From the NCBI RefSeq assembly GCF_029626265.1, contig NZ_JARUBN010000001.1, positions 4,336,001 to 4,400,000 of the forward strand: a stretch of DNA of 64,000 nt, written 5' to 3'. The DNA comes from Micromonospora sp. WMMD1102 (GTDB taxonomy: Bacteria > Actinomycetota > Actinomycetes > Mycobacteriales > Micromonosporaceae). The position numbers and the translations under genes were made by a program. This document shows positions 30,824-40,216 of the stretch, piece by piece (within the stretch, counting starts at the first letter, position 1; each line of letters opens with the position of its first letter). The notes under the pieces were generated by a model. That model was given only the letters and a program-made list of their open reading frames with translations. It was not told where the DNA came from and did no database searches.

Positions 30824-31976
30824 ACTGAAGAGCGGAGCGGTCCGGTACCGGTTTGTCATCGACGTCGGCCGTGACCCGGAGACCGGGAAGCGGAAGCAGG
30901 TGACGCACACCTACGACACGAAGAAGGAGGCCAAGGCCGAGTACGCCCGGATCAAGCATGAGACCGACCGGGGCACGTACGTCGCGCCGAGCAAGCTGAC
31001 CGTCGACCAGTTCCTTGACCAGTGGTTGAAGTCGGCGACCCGGGACGTCGAGCAGGGCACCGCGGCGAACTACCGTGACGCCCTGCTGCCGGTCCGGGCC
31101 CGGCTGGGTGACCGCGTGCTCCAGGGCGTCACCGAGCCGGACATCGAGGCCCTGGTGGACTGGATGCTGACCGAGGGCCGCCGGCGAGGTGGCCAGCCCG
31201 GGACCGGGCTCGGTGTCCGGTCGGTCCGGCTGACCCTGGGCCGGCTCCGGACCGCGCTGAACGTGGCCGTGCGGCGCCAGCTCGTCGTGCGCAACGTCGC
31301 CCTGTTCGTCACCATCCCCCGCGAGGCGGCCAAGGCCGCGATCGAGGCCAAGGCCGCCCGGAAGCCGTGGACGCAGGAGGAGGTGAAGACGTTCCTTACC
31401 GGGATCGCCGGAGAGCGGCTGTACGCCGTCTGCCTGCTCTCGCTGATGGGTCTCCGCCCGGCCGAGGTGTGCGGGCTGCGGTGGTCCGATGTCGACTTCG
31501 ACGGCGGCACGATCGCGGCCGGAGACAACACCCGGACCATCGTCGACGGGGAGGTGGTGGAGAAGTCGGCGAAGTCGGCGGCCGGCAAGCGGGGCCTGCC
31601 GGCACCGCCCAGCGCGTTGCAGGCGCTGCGGTCGTTCCGGACCAAGCAGAAGGCCGAGAAGCTGGAGGCCGGCGAGGCGTACACCGATTCGGGCTATGTG
31701 CTCGTCGACGAGCTCGGCCAGCCGCAGCGCACCGACTGGCTACGGCGGCGGGTGTACGAGTTGATGGCCAAGGTCGGCGTGCGGAAGGTTCGGCCGTACG
31801 ACGCCCGGCACGCCTGCCTGACGTACCTCGGCACCGCCGGGGTGCCCGATGTGGTGCTGGCGGCCTGGGCCGGTCACGCCGACGGCGGCACCCTGGCGAA
31901 GCGGGTCTACATCCACCCTGACAGCAGTCATCTGAAGGTGGCTGCCGACCAGCTCGAAGCCGGGTTGTTCGGCTGA
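30798..31976 (+). CDS. int: Tyrosine integrase of the element
   Basis: The 392-residue protein has an N-terminal arm-binding domain (YRFVIDVGRDPETGKRKQVT), a core-binding domain (about 65-180; TVDQFLDQWLKSATRDVEQG) and a catalytic domain. Arg is in LMGLRPAEVCGL near residue 219, RH in RPYDARHACLTYLG near 336, His in AWAGHADGG, and the nucleophile in KRVYIHPDSS near 370. The first His of the HxxR box is Tyr (YDAR). AGGAGGAGG at 30779-30787 precedes GTG 30798; ATG 30771 is an alternative. It lies 100 bp from attR and its stop precedes the tRNA terminator, the standard location. Confidence 0.93.
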   Translation: MADPIKRVELKSGAVRYRFVIDVGRDPETGKRKQVTHTYDTKKEAKAEYARIKHETDRGTYVAPSKLTVDQFLDQWLKSATRDVEQGTAANYRDALLPVRARLGDRVLQGVTEPDIEALVDWMLTEGRRRGGQPGTGLGVRSVRLTLGRLRTALNVAVRRQLVVRNVALFVTIPREAAKAAIEAKAARKPWTQEEVKTFLTGIAGERLYAVCLLSLMGLRPAEVCGLRWSDVDFDGGTIAAGDNTRTIVDGEVVEKSAKSAAGKRGLPAPPSALQALRSFRTKQKAEKLEAGEAYTDSGYVLVDELGQPQRTDWLRRRVYELMAKVGVRKVRPYDARHACLTYLGTAGVPDVVLAAWAGHADGGTLAKRVYIHPDSSHLKVAADQLEAGLFG

Positions 31977-32023
31977 AGCTTCAGCAGTACGCGCGTACGT
32001 GAGGGATTGTGAGACGGGACAGC

Positions 32024-32060
32024 AAAAGGGCCCCGACTCACCGAAGTGAATCAAGGCCCT
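32024..32060 (-). terminator. Element-supplied terminator for tRNA-Pro
   Basis: On the minus strand a 15-bp stem with several G-U pairs (32060-32046 with 32041-32027, loop of four) is followed by TTTT at 32027-32024. It lies 17 bases downstream of the restored tRNA-Pro gene, inside the element. It replaces the host terminator that now sits behind attL. Confidence 0.8.
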
Positions 32061-32076
32061 GACCTGCTCCTACATG

Positions 32077-32151
<75 letters not shown>

Positions 32152-32337
32152 CCCCGCGCGGCACACCGCGCGGCAGCCGGTACAGCGTAGCGCAGGACCC
32201 TTTCGTACGCGCAGCGGCCTACCGCCCTCCGTCACCGGAACCTGCCCGTCCGACCCGGCCCACACTCCCTACCGCGTCCTAGGAAGATAGGTGGACTGCT
32301 GGGTCCAGTGCCGAAGACACCGGACCCGGCAGACCGG

Positions 32338-32371
32338 CGGTCATGGCCGGCCGACGGTCATGGCCGGCCGA
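32338..32371. repeat. Tandem 17-bp repeat (two copies)
   Basis: CGGTCATGGCCGGCCGA occurs twice back to back (32338-32354 and 32355-32371), followed by CGG. The unit holds the palindrome TGGCCGGCC-like core. It lies 16 bp past the der stop, in the gap between der and tRNA-Pro, which otherwise contains only the inverted pair CCGCGCGG near 32155-32175. A terminator role is possible but unproven. Confidence 0.6.
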
Positions 32372-32387
32372 CGGAAGGCGGGACGGC

Positions 32388-33794
32388 TCAGCCGTGCGGC
32401 TTGCCCCGCCCGCCGGCTCCGACCTTCTTGCGGGGCCGTACCGAAACCTCCACCGGACTGCCGACAAAGCCGAACTCCTCGCGGAGCTTGCGCTCGACGA
32501 AGCGCTGGTAGCCGGCGTCCAGTGGGCCGGTGGTGAAGAGCACGAACCGGGGCGGGCAGGTCCCCGCCTGGGTGGCGAAGAGCACCCGAGGCGCCCGGCC
32601 GCCCCGCACCGGGTGTGGGGTCGCCTGCACCAGCGCGGTGAGCCACTGGTTGAGCTGCCCGGTCGGGATCCGGGTCTCCCAGCTGGCCAGGGCGGTACGC
32701 AGTGCGGGGGCGAGCTTGTCCACCGCCCGTCCGGTCCTGGCCGAGACGTTGATCCGGATCGCCCACGGGATCCGGCGCAGCTCCCGCTCGATCTCCTTGT
32801 CCAGGTAGTAGCGGCGGTCCGCGTCGACAAGGTCCCACTTGTTGAAGGCGATCACCAGGGCCCGACCGGTCTCGGTGACCGTGGTGAGGATCCGCTGGTC
32901 CTGCTCGCTGATCGGCTCACTGGCGTCGAGCAGCACCACCGCCACCTCCGCCGCCTCGATAGCGGCGGCGGTACGCAGACTCGCGTAGTATTCCGTGCCA
33001 CTGGCCTTGCCGACCCGCTTGCGCAGCCCGGCGGTGTCCACCAGCTGCCAGACCTCGCCACCGATCTCGACCAGGCTGTCCACCGGGTCGACGGTGGTAC
33101 CCGCGACCGAGTCGACCACCGCCCGCTCCTCTTTGGCGAGCCGGTTGAGCAGGCTGGACTTGCCGACGTTCGGGCGGCCGACCAGGGCCACCCGGCGCGG
33201 GCCGCGTGGCCCCGCCTCGGTGATCGGCGGGGCGTCCGGCAGTGCTTCGAGGATCGCGTCGAGCAGGTCGCCGGAGCCCCGGCCGTGCAGTGCGGAGACC
33301 GGGCGCGGCTCGCCGAGCCCGAGCGACCACAACGAGGTCGCCTCGAGTTCCACCGCCGTGTTGTCGGCCTTGTTCGCCACCAGCAGCACCGGCTTGGCGC
33401 TGCGCCGGAGCATGCGTACGGCGGCCTCGTCGACGTCGGTCGCCCCGACGGTCGCGTCGACCACGAAGAGCACCACGTCGGCCGTGGCGACCGCGTTCTC
33501 GGCCTGGGCGGCGATCGCGCCGGCCCGGTCCTTCGCGTCCGGTTCCCAGCCTCCGGTGTCGACCACCGTGAACTGCCGACCCGACCACTGTGCGTCGTAG
33601 GGAACCCGGTCCCGGGTCACCCCCGGAGTGTCCTCCACCACCGCCTGCCGGCGACCGATGATGCGGTTGACCAGCGTCGACTTGCCGACGTTGGGCCGAC
33701 CGACCACGGCCACCACCGGTACCGGTCCGGTCGGCTCGGCCTCCTCGTCGACGTCCGGCTCCCGCAGTTCGACCCAACCGTCCCCCGCGCTCAC
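32388..33794 (-). CDS. der: GTPase Der (EngA), ribosome assembly
   Basis: The 468-residue protein has two G domains in tandem: [14 protein letters not shown] and later VANKADN for the first, then [28 protein letters not shown] and AFNKWDLVD for the second, followed by a KH-like domain ending [16 protein letters not shown]. Der acts in 50S subunit maturation and is essential in many bacteria. The first 28 residues are an acidic extension seen in actinobacteria. GTG 33794 overlaps the preceding small ORF's stop. The gene forms one run with cmk, rluB and scpBA. Confidence 0.97.
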   Translation of the reverse strand: MSAGDGWVELREPDVDEEAEPTGPVPVVAVVGRPNVGKSTLVNRIIGRRQAVVEDTPGVTRDRVPYDAQWSGRQFTVVDTGGWEPDAKDRAGAIAAQAENAVATADVVLFVVDATVGATDVDEAAVRMLRRSAKPVLLVANKADNTAVELEATSLWSLGLGEPRPVSALHGRGSGDLLDAILEALPDAPPITEAGPRGPRRVALVGRPNVGKSSLLNRLAKEERAVVDSVAGTTVDPVDSLVEIGGEVWQLVDTAGLRKRVGKASGTEYYASLRTAAAIEAAEVAVVLLDASEPISEQDQRILTTVTETGRALVIAFNKWDLVDADRRYYLDKEIERELRRIPWAIRINVSARTGRAVDKLAPALRTALASWETRIPTGQLNQWLTALVQATPHPVRGGRAPRVLFATQAGTCPPRFVLFTTGPLDAGYQRFVERKLREEFGFVGSPVEVSVRPRKKVGAGGRGKPHG

Positions 33795-34036
33795 GCCGCC
33801 TCCTCAACCGTGCCGCCAGGAAGGATCCCGGCCGCGTCGTCCCGCCGGGCACGAACCCGGTCCGCCGCCCCGCCGCCAAATGGCGCACCGCGACCGCCGC
33901 CCGTCAGCACACCACCACCGCCGCCCGCCAACACACCGCGATCGCCGCCCGCCAGCACAGGGCGATCGCCGCCCGCTGACGCACCACCGTCACCGCTGCC
34001 CGCCAGCGCACCGCTGCCGGAGTCGAATCGGGTCAC
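33791..34036 (-). CDS. Possible Gly-rich small ORF between cmk and der
   Basis: An 81-codon frame is linked to both neighbours by GTGA: its GTG at 34036 overlaps the cmk stop, and its stop overlaps the der start. The product is low complexity ([20 protein letters not shown], then [20 protein letters not shown]), repeating GGDRxVLAGG. Many actinobacteria have an acyltransferase gene in this place; no trace of one is visible here. It may be a degenerate spacer that only keeps ribosomes coupled. Confidence 0.4.
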   Translation of the reverse strand: MTRFDSGSGALAGSGDGGASAGGDRPVLAGGDRGVLAGGGGGVLTGGGRGAPFGGGAADRVRARRDDAAGILPGGTVEEAA

Positions 34037-34716
34037 TGCCCCGGCCGCCGCTCGGTGAGCAGGTCGTGCAGTCGCGCGACGACCTCGTCGACGCCCAGCG
34101 CGGTGCTGTCCAGCACCACCGCGTCCGGCGCCTGCCGCAGCGGATCGGTCGCCCGGCTGGAGTCGAGCCGGTCCCGGCGGGCCAGGTCGGCTGCGGTGGC
34201 GGCGACATCGGCGGCGTTCTCGGTGCTGCGCCGCCGCGCCCGCGCCTCGGCCGACGCGGTCAGGTAGACCTTGAGGTCGGCGTCCGGCGCCACCACCGAG
34301 CCGATGTCCCGGCCCTCCACCACGATCCGGCCGGCCGCCGCGATCATTTCGCGCTGCTGCGCGACGAGCAGCTCCCGGACGGCCGGCACGGCCGACACGG
34401 CGGAGACGGCAGCCGTCACCTCCGGGCCCCGGATGTCCCGGTCGACAGCTATCCCGTCGGCGGTCACGCTCGGCGCCTCGGGGTCGACCCCGATCTTCAG
34501 CTCGGTCTCGCCGGCCACCTTGGCCACGGCCTCGGCGTCCTGCGGGTCGACGCCGGAGCGCAGCACCGCCCAGGTGACGGCCCGGTACATCGCCCCGGTG
34601 TCGAGGTAGCGTGCGCCGAGTGTGCTCGCCAGTCGGCGGGAGACGGTGGACTTCCCCGAACCGGACGGCCCGTCCACGGCAACCACACATTGCCCGGTCC
34701 GTACCTTTTCCGCCAC
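34033..34716 (-). CDS. cmk: Cytidylate kinase
   Basis: The 227-residue protein carries the P-loop GPSGSGKSTVSRRLA, ARYLDTGAMYRAVTWAVL, the NMP-binding insert with VDRDIRGPEVT, VVEGRDIGSVVAPDADLKVY and the LID R-R-R-R-S region. It phosphorylates CMP and dCMP. The size fits the family (about 225). GTG 34716 follows AAGGAGG by four bases. It is the first gene of the cmk-ORF-der unit after a 301-bp gap. Confidence 0.96.
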   Translation of the reverse strand: MAEKVRTGQCVVAVDGPSGSGKSTVSRRLASTLGARYLDTGAMYRAVTWAVLRSGVDPQDAEAVAKVAGETELKIGVDPEAPSVTADGIAVDRDIRGPEVTAAVSAVSAVPAVRELLVAQQREMIAAAGRIVVEGRDIGSVVAPDADLKVYLTASAEARARRRSTENAADVAATAADLARRDRLDSSRATDPLRQAPDAVVLDSTALGVDEVVARLHDLLTERRPGQ

Positions 34717-35017
34717 CGTTCCTCCTTCACCGATCACTGGGCGATACGCCCGGCACTGCCGCGTTCGCGGGCGGCCGGCCGTGGCGGCGCACCGCGTGTC
34801 GCTGTCCATCATGCCCCGTCCACCGGACGGGCCCGCGCCCGACACCGGAGGCACCGAACCGCGCGACGGGCCCGACCGAGCCGACCCGGGGGCCCAGGTC
34901 AGTCCCACACCGGCCGGAAAGTTCGCGCCCGGCCGGAAAGTTCCAGATTCACCGCGCCCGACCGGAAGTCGCAGCTGCACCGCAGCCGACCGGAGGCGCA
35001 GGGAGTCCTGACCAGGA
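34717..35017. other. Intergenic region with a short direct repeat
   Basis: No gene is visible. CGGCCGGAAAGTTC occurs at 34911-34924 and again at 34930-34943, and looser CGACCGGA repeats follow at about 34960-35000. The region probably holds the cmk promoter, but I cannot point to -35/-10 boxes. Confidence 0.5.
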
Positions 35018-35767
35018 TCAGTCGCCGACCGCCTTGAACAGCGCGGCGATCTCGGCGTTCGTCAACCGGCGGTTACGGCCGGGCCGCAGGTCGCCCAGCC
35101 GGATCGGCCCGATGGCGGTACGGATGAGTCGGGACACCGGATGCCCCACCTCCTCCAGCAGCCGCCGGACGATGTGCTTGCGCCCTTCGTGCAGGGTCAG
35201 CTCCACCTGGGCGGTACGCCCCAGCGTGTCCACCAGGCGGAACTCGTCCACCCGGGCCACCCCGTCCGACAGCTCCACGCCGGCCTTCAACCGCCGTCCG
35301 GCGTCGCGACGCAGCGGCCCGGCCACCTCGCAGAGATAGGTCTTCGGCACCCCGTACGACGGGTGCATCAGCCGGTGCGCCAGCGTGCCGTCGTTGGTCA
35401 GCAGCAGCAGTCCCTCGCTGTCGGCGTCGAGCCGCCCGACGTGGTAGACCCGCTCCTCCACCCGGCCGAGGAAGTCGGCCAGCGCGGTGCGGCCCTTCTC
35501 GTCCGCCATCGTGGAGACCACGCCACGCGGCTTGTTCATCGCCAGGTAGACCAGCCGGGTGTCGGTGACCAGCCGCTCGCCGTCGACGTAGATGACGGCG
35601 GTGGCCGGGTCGACCTTGTCGCCGAGCTGCGCGACCCGCCCGTCGACGGTAACCCGGCGCCGGAAGATCAGGTCTTCGCAGGCGCGTCGGGAGCCGACGC
35701 CGGCCCCCGCGAGCACCTTCTGCAGGCGCTCCACGGCGGGGGCGTCGGGACTGTCATCGCGGGGCAT
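35018..35767 (-). CDS. rluB: 23S rRNA pseudouridine synthase, RluB/RsuA family
   Basis: The 249-residue protein has an N-terminal S4 RNA-binding domain (VERLQKVLAGAGVGSRRACE) and a catalytic domain with NKPRGVVSTM, the catalytic Asp in HVGRLDADSEGLLLLTND, YLCEVAG and HEGRKHIVRRLLE. It modifies large-subunit rRNA. ATG 35767 overlaps the scpB end; TTG 35773 is a possible alternative. This scpA-scpB-rluB-cmk-der order is widespread in actinobacteria. Confidence 0.95.
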   Translation of the reverse strand: MPRDDSPDAPAVERLQKVLAGAGVGSRRACEDLIFRRRVTVDGRVAQLGDKVDPATAVIYVDGERLVTDTRLVYLAMNKPRGVVSTMADEKGRTALADFLGRVEERVYHVGRLDADSEGLLLLTNDGTLAHRLMHPSYGVPKTYLCEVAGPLRRDAGRRLKAGVELSDGVARVDEFRLVDTLGRTAQVELTLHEGRKHIVRRLLEEVGHPVSRLIRTAIGPIRLGDLRPGRNRRLTNAEIAALFKAVGD

Positions 35768-36737
35768 CGGCAATCTCTTCCACGTCGTCGGGCAGGAACG
35801 GGGCCAGCGGCGGGAGCTGGTTCACGGTGTCCAGCCCTAGTTTCTCCAGGAACAGCGTCGTCGTCCGGTACAGGAAGGCGCCGCTCTCCGGCTCGGTCCC
35901 GCACTCCTCCACCAACCCGCGAGTGACCAGGGTACGGATCACCCCGTCACAGTTGACACCCCGGATGGCCGAGATCCGCGACCGGGTCACCGGTTGCTTG
36001 TAGGCGACCACGGCAAGGGTCTCCAGCGCCGCCTGGGTCAGCCGGACGGACTGCCCGTCCAACACGAACCGTTCGACGTAGGCGGCGTATTCCGGCCGGG
36101 TGTAGAGCCGCCAGCCGCCAGCCGCCCTGCGCAGCTCGAAGCCGTGCCCGGCCGTGGTGTAGCCGGCCGCCAGCCGGTCCAGCAGGGCCGCGATCCGCTC
36201 GGTCGGCTGCTCCAGTACCTGCGCCAGCACGATCTCGGTGACCGGCTCGTCGACCACCAGCAGGATGGCCTCCAGGGCGCCGCGCAGCTCGTCGTCGTCG
36301 ATCAACGCCAGTGCCGTGGCCCGCCGGCCGGCCCCGCCGGGCTCCGGCACCGCCGCCGACGCACCGTCCGCACCCGTTCCGGCATAGTCGGGTACGCCCG
36401 CCACCTCCTCCGGCACCGGACCACGCTCGCCGCCCCCGGCCGCCCGCGCCGGCTCCTCGGCGAGCACCGGCTCCGCCGGCTCGTCCGCCTCGTCGGCCCC
36501 GGCGACCGCCACCGCCGCAGCCGACTCCACGGCATCAGTCAGCTCGGCAGTCTCAGCAGAGTCGCCGGGCTCGGGTGACTCGAGGTTGTCCCTCGAATCG
36601 CCGGGCTCAGGGGACTCCGCCGGATCGGTCGTCTCGGCGGCGGTCAGGGGCGGCTGGGCCTCGGCCGGCCGCTCCCACGGCGGCACCCAGGCCGCCGCCT
36701 GCTCGGCCAGCGAGTCGGGCCGCCTTTCGCTGGTCAC
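35754..36737 (-). CDS. scpB: Segregation and condensation protein B, with long acidic N-terminus
   Basis: The 327-residue protein has a conserved winged-helix pair from about residue 150: DELRGALEAILLVVDEPVTE, QSVRLTQAALETLAVVAYKQ (the signature), PVTRSRISAIRGVNCDGVIR and a C-terminal LFLEKLGL. ScpB with ScpA and SMC forms the chromosome condensation complex. The first 145 residues are disordered and acidic, with a repeat of SPEPGDS (ESPEPGDSRDNLESPEPGDS), well beyond the usual length of about 200-250. It overlaps both neighbours. Confidence 0.95.
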   Translation of the reverse strand: MTSERRPDSLAEQAAAWVPPWERPAEAQPPLTAAETTDPAESPEPGDSRDNLESPEPGDSAETAELTDAVESAAAVAVAGADEADEPAEPVLAEEPARAAGGGERGPVPEEVAGVPDYAGTGADGASAAVPEPGGAGRRATALALIDDDELRGALEAILLVVDEPVTEIVLAQVLEQPTERIAALLDRLAAGYTTAGHGFELRRAAGGWRLYTRPEYAAYVERFVLDGQSVRLTQAALETLAVVAYKQPVTRSRISAIRGVNCDGVIRTLVTRGLVEECGTEPESGAFLYRTTTLFLEKLGLDTVNQLPPLAPFLPDDVEEIADAPR

Positions 36738-37960
36738 TCTGCTTCCTCCTGCGTCTCGTCCCCGGCCGCCACCCCGGCCGGCCCGGTCCCGCCGCTCCCC
36801 GCAGCCTGCCCCGCAGGCGCCACCACCGGAGCCACCACCCCCGCCGGTACCGGCGCTGTCTCCGGAGCTGCCGCCGGGTCGGCCGGGTCAGCGGCCGGGC
36901 GCTCCGGTGGCGCCAGCGCACCGGCGTACTCGTCGATGTCGAGTTCGGCGTCGCCGTCGGCGGGACCGGTCCACCGTACGGTGAGCTCGCCGAGCGCCTC
37001 CAGCTGGGCGAAGCCGACCAGCCCCTCCCGGTACAGCTCCAGCAGGGCCAGGAACCGAGCCACCACCTCGAGGGTCGACTCGCAGTCGGCGCAGAGCACC
37101 TCGAAGCTGGCGATTCCGGCCTGCCGGAGCCGGTCGCGGAGCAGCGCGGCGTGTTCCCGGACACTCACCCGGACCATGTGCACGTGGTCGATGGAGACCA
37201 CCGGGGCCTTCTTCGGGGTCATCGCCCGGACCGCCAGCGCGGCGAGCCGGTCCGGCCCGATCCCGAGCACCAGATCCGGCAGCGCCTCGGCGTACCTCGG
37301 TTCCAGGGCGACGGCCCGGGGATAGCGGCGGGAGCCGACCGCCTCCAGTTCGAGGATGTGCCCGGCCGCCTCCTTGAACGCCTTGTACTGCAACAGCCGG
37401 GCGAAGAGCAGGTCCCTGGCCTCCAGCAGGGCCAGGTCCTCCTCGTCCTCCACCTGGGCGGCCGGCAGCAGCCGGGCGGCCTTGAGATCCAGCAGGGTCG
37501 CCGCGACCACCAGGAACTCGCTCGCCTCGTCCAGGTCCCACTCGTCCCCCATCGCCCGGATGTACGCGATGAACTCGTCGGTGACCCGGTGCAGGGCGAC
37601 CTCGGTCACGTCGAGCTTGTGCTTGCCGATGAGCTGCAACAGCAGGTCGAACGGACCGGTGAAGTTCGCCAGCCGTACGGTGAAGCCGCTGGCCGCCTCC
37701 GCGTCGCCCTCGCCCGGCCCCGCGTCGCTCCCGCCCGACGGCTCACCGCCCTCGCCAGACGGCCCGTCGACCCCGCCCGGCGGTGTCTCGGCGGGCACCG
37801 GAGCACCGGTCGGCCCGGCCTCGGCCGGCTGCTTGTCGGCGGAGCGGGCTGGCCGCGGCTCCGGCGCGGCCGGGAAGGTGGGCGGGGAACTCACCCGACG
37901 ACCGTAGTCCACCGGTTCCGGACCGTCAGCCGTCAGCGTCGCCCCGGTACCGTCACTCAC
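36734..37960 (-). CDS. scpA: Segregation and condensation protein A
   Basis: The 408-residue protein has the ScpA core from about residue 92: FTVRLANFTGPFDLLLQLIG, KHKLDVTEVALHRVTDEFIA, ASEFLVVAATLLDLKAARLL and a C-terminal winged helix that binds SMC (FLALLELYREGLVGFAQLEA). ScpA is the kleisin of the SMC complex. Disordered Pro/Gly/Glu-rich tails flank the core at both ends (about 90 and 55 residues). The start is GTG 37960. ATGA links it to scpB. Confidence 0.96.
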   Translation of the reverse strand: MSDGTGATLTADGPEPVDYGRRVSSPPTFPAAPEPRPARSADKQPAEAGPTGAPVPAETPPGGVDGPSGEGGEPSGGSDAGPGEGDAEAASGFTVRLANFTGPFDLLLQLIGKHKLDVTEVALHRVTDEFIAYIRAMGDEWDLDEASEFLVVAATLLDLKAARLLPAAQVEDEEDLALLEARDLLFARLLQYKAFKEAAGHILELEAVGSRRYPRAVALEPRYAEALPDLVLGIGPDRLAALAVRAMTPKKAPVVSIDHVHMVRVSVREHAALLRDRLRQAGIASFEVLCADCESTLEVVARFLALLELYREGLVGFAQLEALGELTVRWTGPADGDAELDIDEYAGALAPPERPAADPADPAAAPETAPVPAGVVAPVVAPAGQAAGSGGTGPAGVAAGDETQEEAE

Positions 37961-38052
37961 CCGATGATCCTCGACACGGCGGGCACCGATCCGGGCCCGG
38001 ACAGACGAAACGGGCGGTCATCGGCCGGCGCCGGCCGGATCCGCCCACCTGG

Positions 38053-38982
38053 CTACCGCTCGGCCTGCGCGGCGATCACCTCTCGGGCGAGCTGACGGTA
38101 GTTGCGGGCCCCGGAGGAGGCCGGGTCGAGCGTGGTGATCGGGGCCCCGGCGACGGTGGACTCGGGGAACTTGACCGTCTTGGTGATCACGGTCTGGTAG
38201 ACCTTGTCGCCGAACGCCTCCACCACCCGTTGCAGCACCTGACGACAGTGCGTGGTGCGGCTGTCGTACATGGTGGCGAGGATGCCCTCCAGCTCGAGGT
38301 CGAAATTGAGCCGTTCGCGCACCTTGTCGATGGTGTCCAGCAGCAGGGCGACCCCGCGCAGGCTGAAGAACTCGCACTCCAGCGGGATGAGCACGCCGTC
38401 CGCCACGGTGAGGGCGTTGATCGCGAGCAGCCCCAGCGAGGGCTGGCAGTCGATCAGGACGTAGTCGTACTCCTTGCGGATCGACTTCAGCACCCGGGCC
38501 AGCGCCATCTCCCGGGCGACCTCGTTGACCAGCTGGATCTCGGCGGCCGAGAGGTCGATGTTCGCCGGCAGCAGGTGCAGTCCGGCCACGTCCGTCTTGA
38601 TCAGCACGTCCTCGGCGGTGACGTCGTCCTGCATCAGCAGGTTGTAGACGGAGAGGTCGAGATTGTGCGGGTTGACGCCCAGCCCGACCGAGAGCGCCCC
38701 CTGCGGGTCGAAGTCGACCAGCAGCACGCGGCGGCCGTACTCGGCCAGTGCGGCGCCGAGGTTGATGGTCGTGGTGGTCTTGCCCACCCCGCCCTTCTGG
38801 TTGGCCATCGCGATGATCCGGGCCGGCCCGTGCTGGTCGGTCGGCATCGGTTCCGGGATCGGCTTACGGATCGTGTACGCGGCCGGGTCGGCCGGACCCA
38901 GCTCGGCGCCGAGGTCCAGGGCGGACTGCTGCTCGCGCAGGCTTGAGGTCCACGCCTCGGCACGGTCAGCGTTTCCAGCCAT
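38053..38982 (-). CDS. parA: ParA/Soj-family chromosome partitioning ATPase
   Basis: The 309-residue protein has the deviant Walker A ANQKGGVGKTTTTINLG, RRVLLVDFDPQGALSVGLG, the switch YDYVLIDCQPSLGLL and CEFFSLRGVALLLDTI. It belongs to the ParA/MinD group. No parB lies next to it. This copy beside scpAB is the second ParA conserved in actinobacteria, distinct from the origin-proximal parA. The start is ATG 38982, with GAGGA immediately upstream. Confidence 0.92.
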   Translation of the reverse strand: MAGNADRAEAWTSSLREQQSALDLGAELGPADPAAYTIRKPIPEPMPTDQHGPARIIAMANQKGGVGKTTTTINLGAALAEYGRRVLLVDFDPQGALSVGLGVNPHNLDLSVYNLLMQDDVTAEDVLIKTDVAGLHLLPANIDLSAAEIQLVNEVAREMALARVLKSIRKEYDYVLIDCQPSLGLLAINALTVADGVLIPLECEFFSLRGVALLLDTIDKVRERLNFDLELEGILATMYDSRTTHCRQVLQRVVEAFGDKVYQTVITKTVKFPESTVAGAPITTLDPASSGARNYRQLAREVIAAQAER

Positions 38983-39226
38983 GTCCTCGTACGCCCCCTC
39001 CCGACGACTGCCCGGCGTCGGAGCCGAACGGTGTCCTGTGCGGCGCCGCCGCGAACCTCGATTGCCGCCTCCCGAGGCCGCGCCAGATCCCGACTCTACG
39101 CCACGTCGCAGCACCGTAGTGGGCACCGTCTCGGCGTGTCGAGCCGGCCGCCGACCGGCGCGAGCCGACCGGAATCGACCCGCCGACCGACAGTACCCCG
39201 CCGGTGGCGGGACCGGGATCGGCCGG

Positions 39227-40216
39227 TCAGCCGCGGGCTCGTGGATGCGCGGTGGCGTACACCTCGCGGAGCCGGTCCACGGTGACCAACGTGTACACCT
39301 GGGTGGTGGTCACCGAGGCGTGCCCGAGCAGTTCCTGCACCACCCGTACGTCGGCACCGCCGTCCAGCAGGTGGGTGGCGTACGAGTGCCGCAGGGTGTG
39401 CGGGGAGACCGCCCGGGGCCCCTGCACCGGCAGTCCGGCCCGTCCGGCGGCCCGGCGCAGGATCGTCCAGGCGCTCTGCCTGGACAGTGGACCGCCCCGG
39501 GCGTTGAGGAAGACCGCCGGCCCGCCCCGGCCGGCGGCGGCCAGCGTCGGCCGGGACCGGACCAGGTAGGCCCGCACCGCCTCGGCGGCGTACCCGCCGA
39601 CCGGCACGAGTCGGCTCCGGCCGCCCTTGCCGTGCAGCAGCACCGAGCCGTCGGTCAAGTCGAGGTCGTCGACGGCCGCCCCGACCGCCTCGGAGATCCG
39701 CGCGCCGGTGCTGTAGAGGAACTCCAGCAGGGCCCGGTCGCGCAGTGCCAGCTCGGCACCGGGGCCGGTCGCGTCGACCGCTCCGGCGCCGTCCAGCAGC
39801 CGGACCACCTCGGTGACGTCCAGCGCCCGGGGCAGCCGCCGGGGCGGGGCCGGCGGGCGTACGTCCCGGCTCGCGTCCTGGCCGACCAGGCCCTCCCGGA
39901 CCGCGAACCGGTGCAACCCGCGGACCGCGCTGGCGGCCCGGGCCGCCGACGCCGCCGCCAGCGGCGGGTGCCCGTCCGCGCCGGCCCGCAGCCGGGCCAC
40001 GTGCGCGGCGATCTCGGCCGGCCCGACCGCCGCCAGCTCCTCGACGCCGCTGCCGGCTAGCGTCGCCAGATACCGTTCCAGATCCCGGCGGTACGAACTC
40101 AGCGTGTTCGCCGACAGTCCACGCTCGACGGTCAGGTGGTCGAGGTAGCCGCGTACGGCGCGCCGCAGCGCCGGCGACGGTTCGGGCCCGTCACCGGCCG
40201 CTGCGGGACGGCTCAT
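39227..40216 (-). CDS. xerD: Site-specific tyrosine recombinase XerD
   Basis: The 329-residue protein has the N-terminal core-binding domain ([20 protein letters not shown]) and a catalytic domain with Arg in [11 protein letters not shown], Lys in [15 protein letters not shown], the HxxR box in [19 protein letters not shown] and the nucleophile in TQVYTLVT. XerC/XerD resolve chromosome dimers at dif. The size is slightly above the usual 300 because of an Ala-rich insert. It overlaps the ald gene stop by four bases. Confidence 0.95.
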   Translation of the reverse strand: MSRPAAAGDGPEPSPALRRAVRGYLDHLTVERGLSANTLSSYRRDLERYLATLAGSGVEELAAVGPAEIAAHVARLRAGADGHPPLAAASAARAASAVRGLHRFAVREGLVGQDASRDVRPPAPPRRLPRALDVTEVVRLLDGAGAVDATGPGAELALRDRALLEFLYSTGARISEAVGAAVDDLDLTDGSVLLHGKGGRSRLVPVGGYAAEAVRAYLVRSRPTLAAAGRGGPAVFLNARGGPLSRQSAWTILRRAAGRAGLPVQGPRAVSPHTLRHSYATHLLDGGADVRVVQELLGHASVTTTQVYTLVTVDRLREVYATAHPRARG

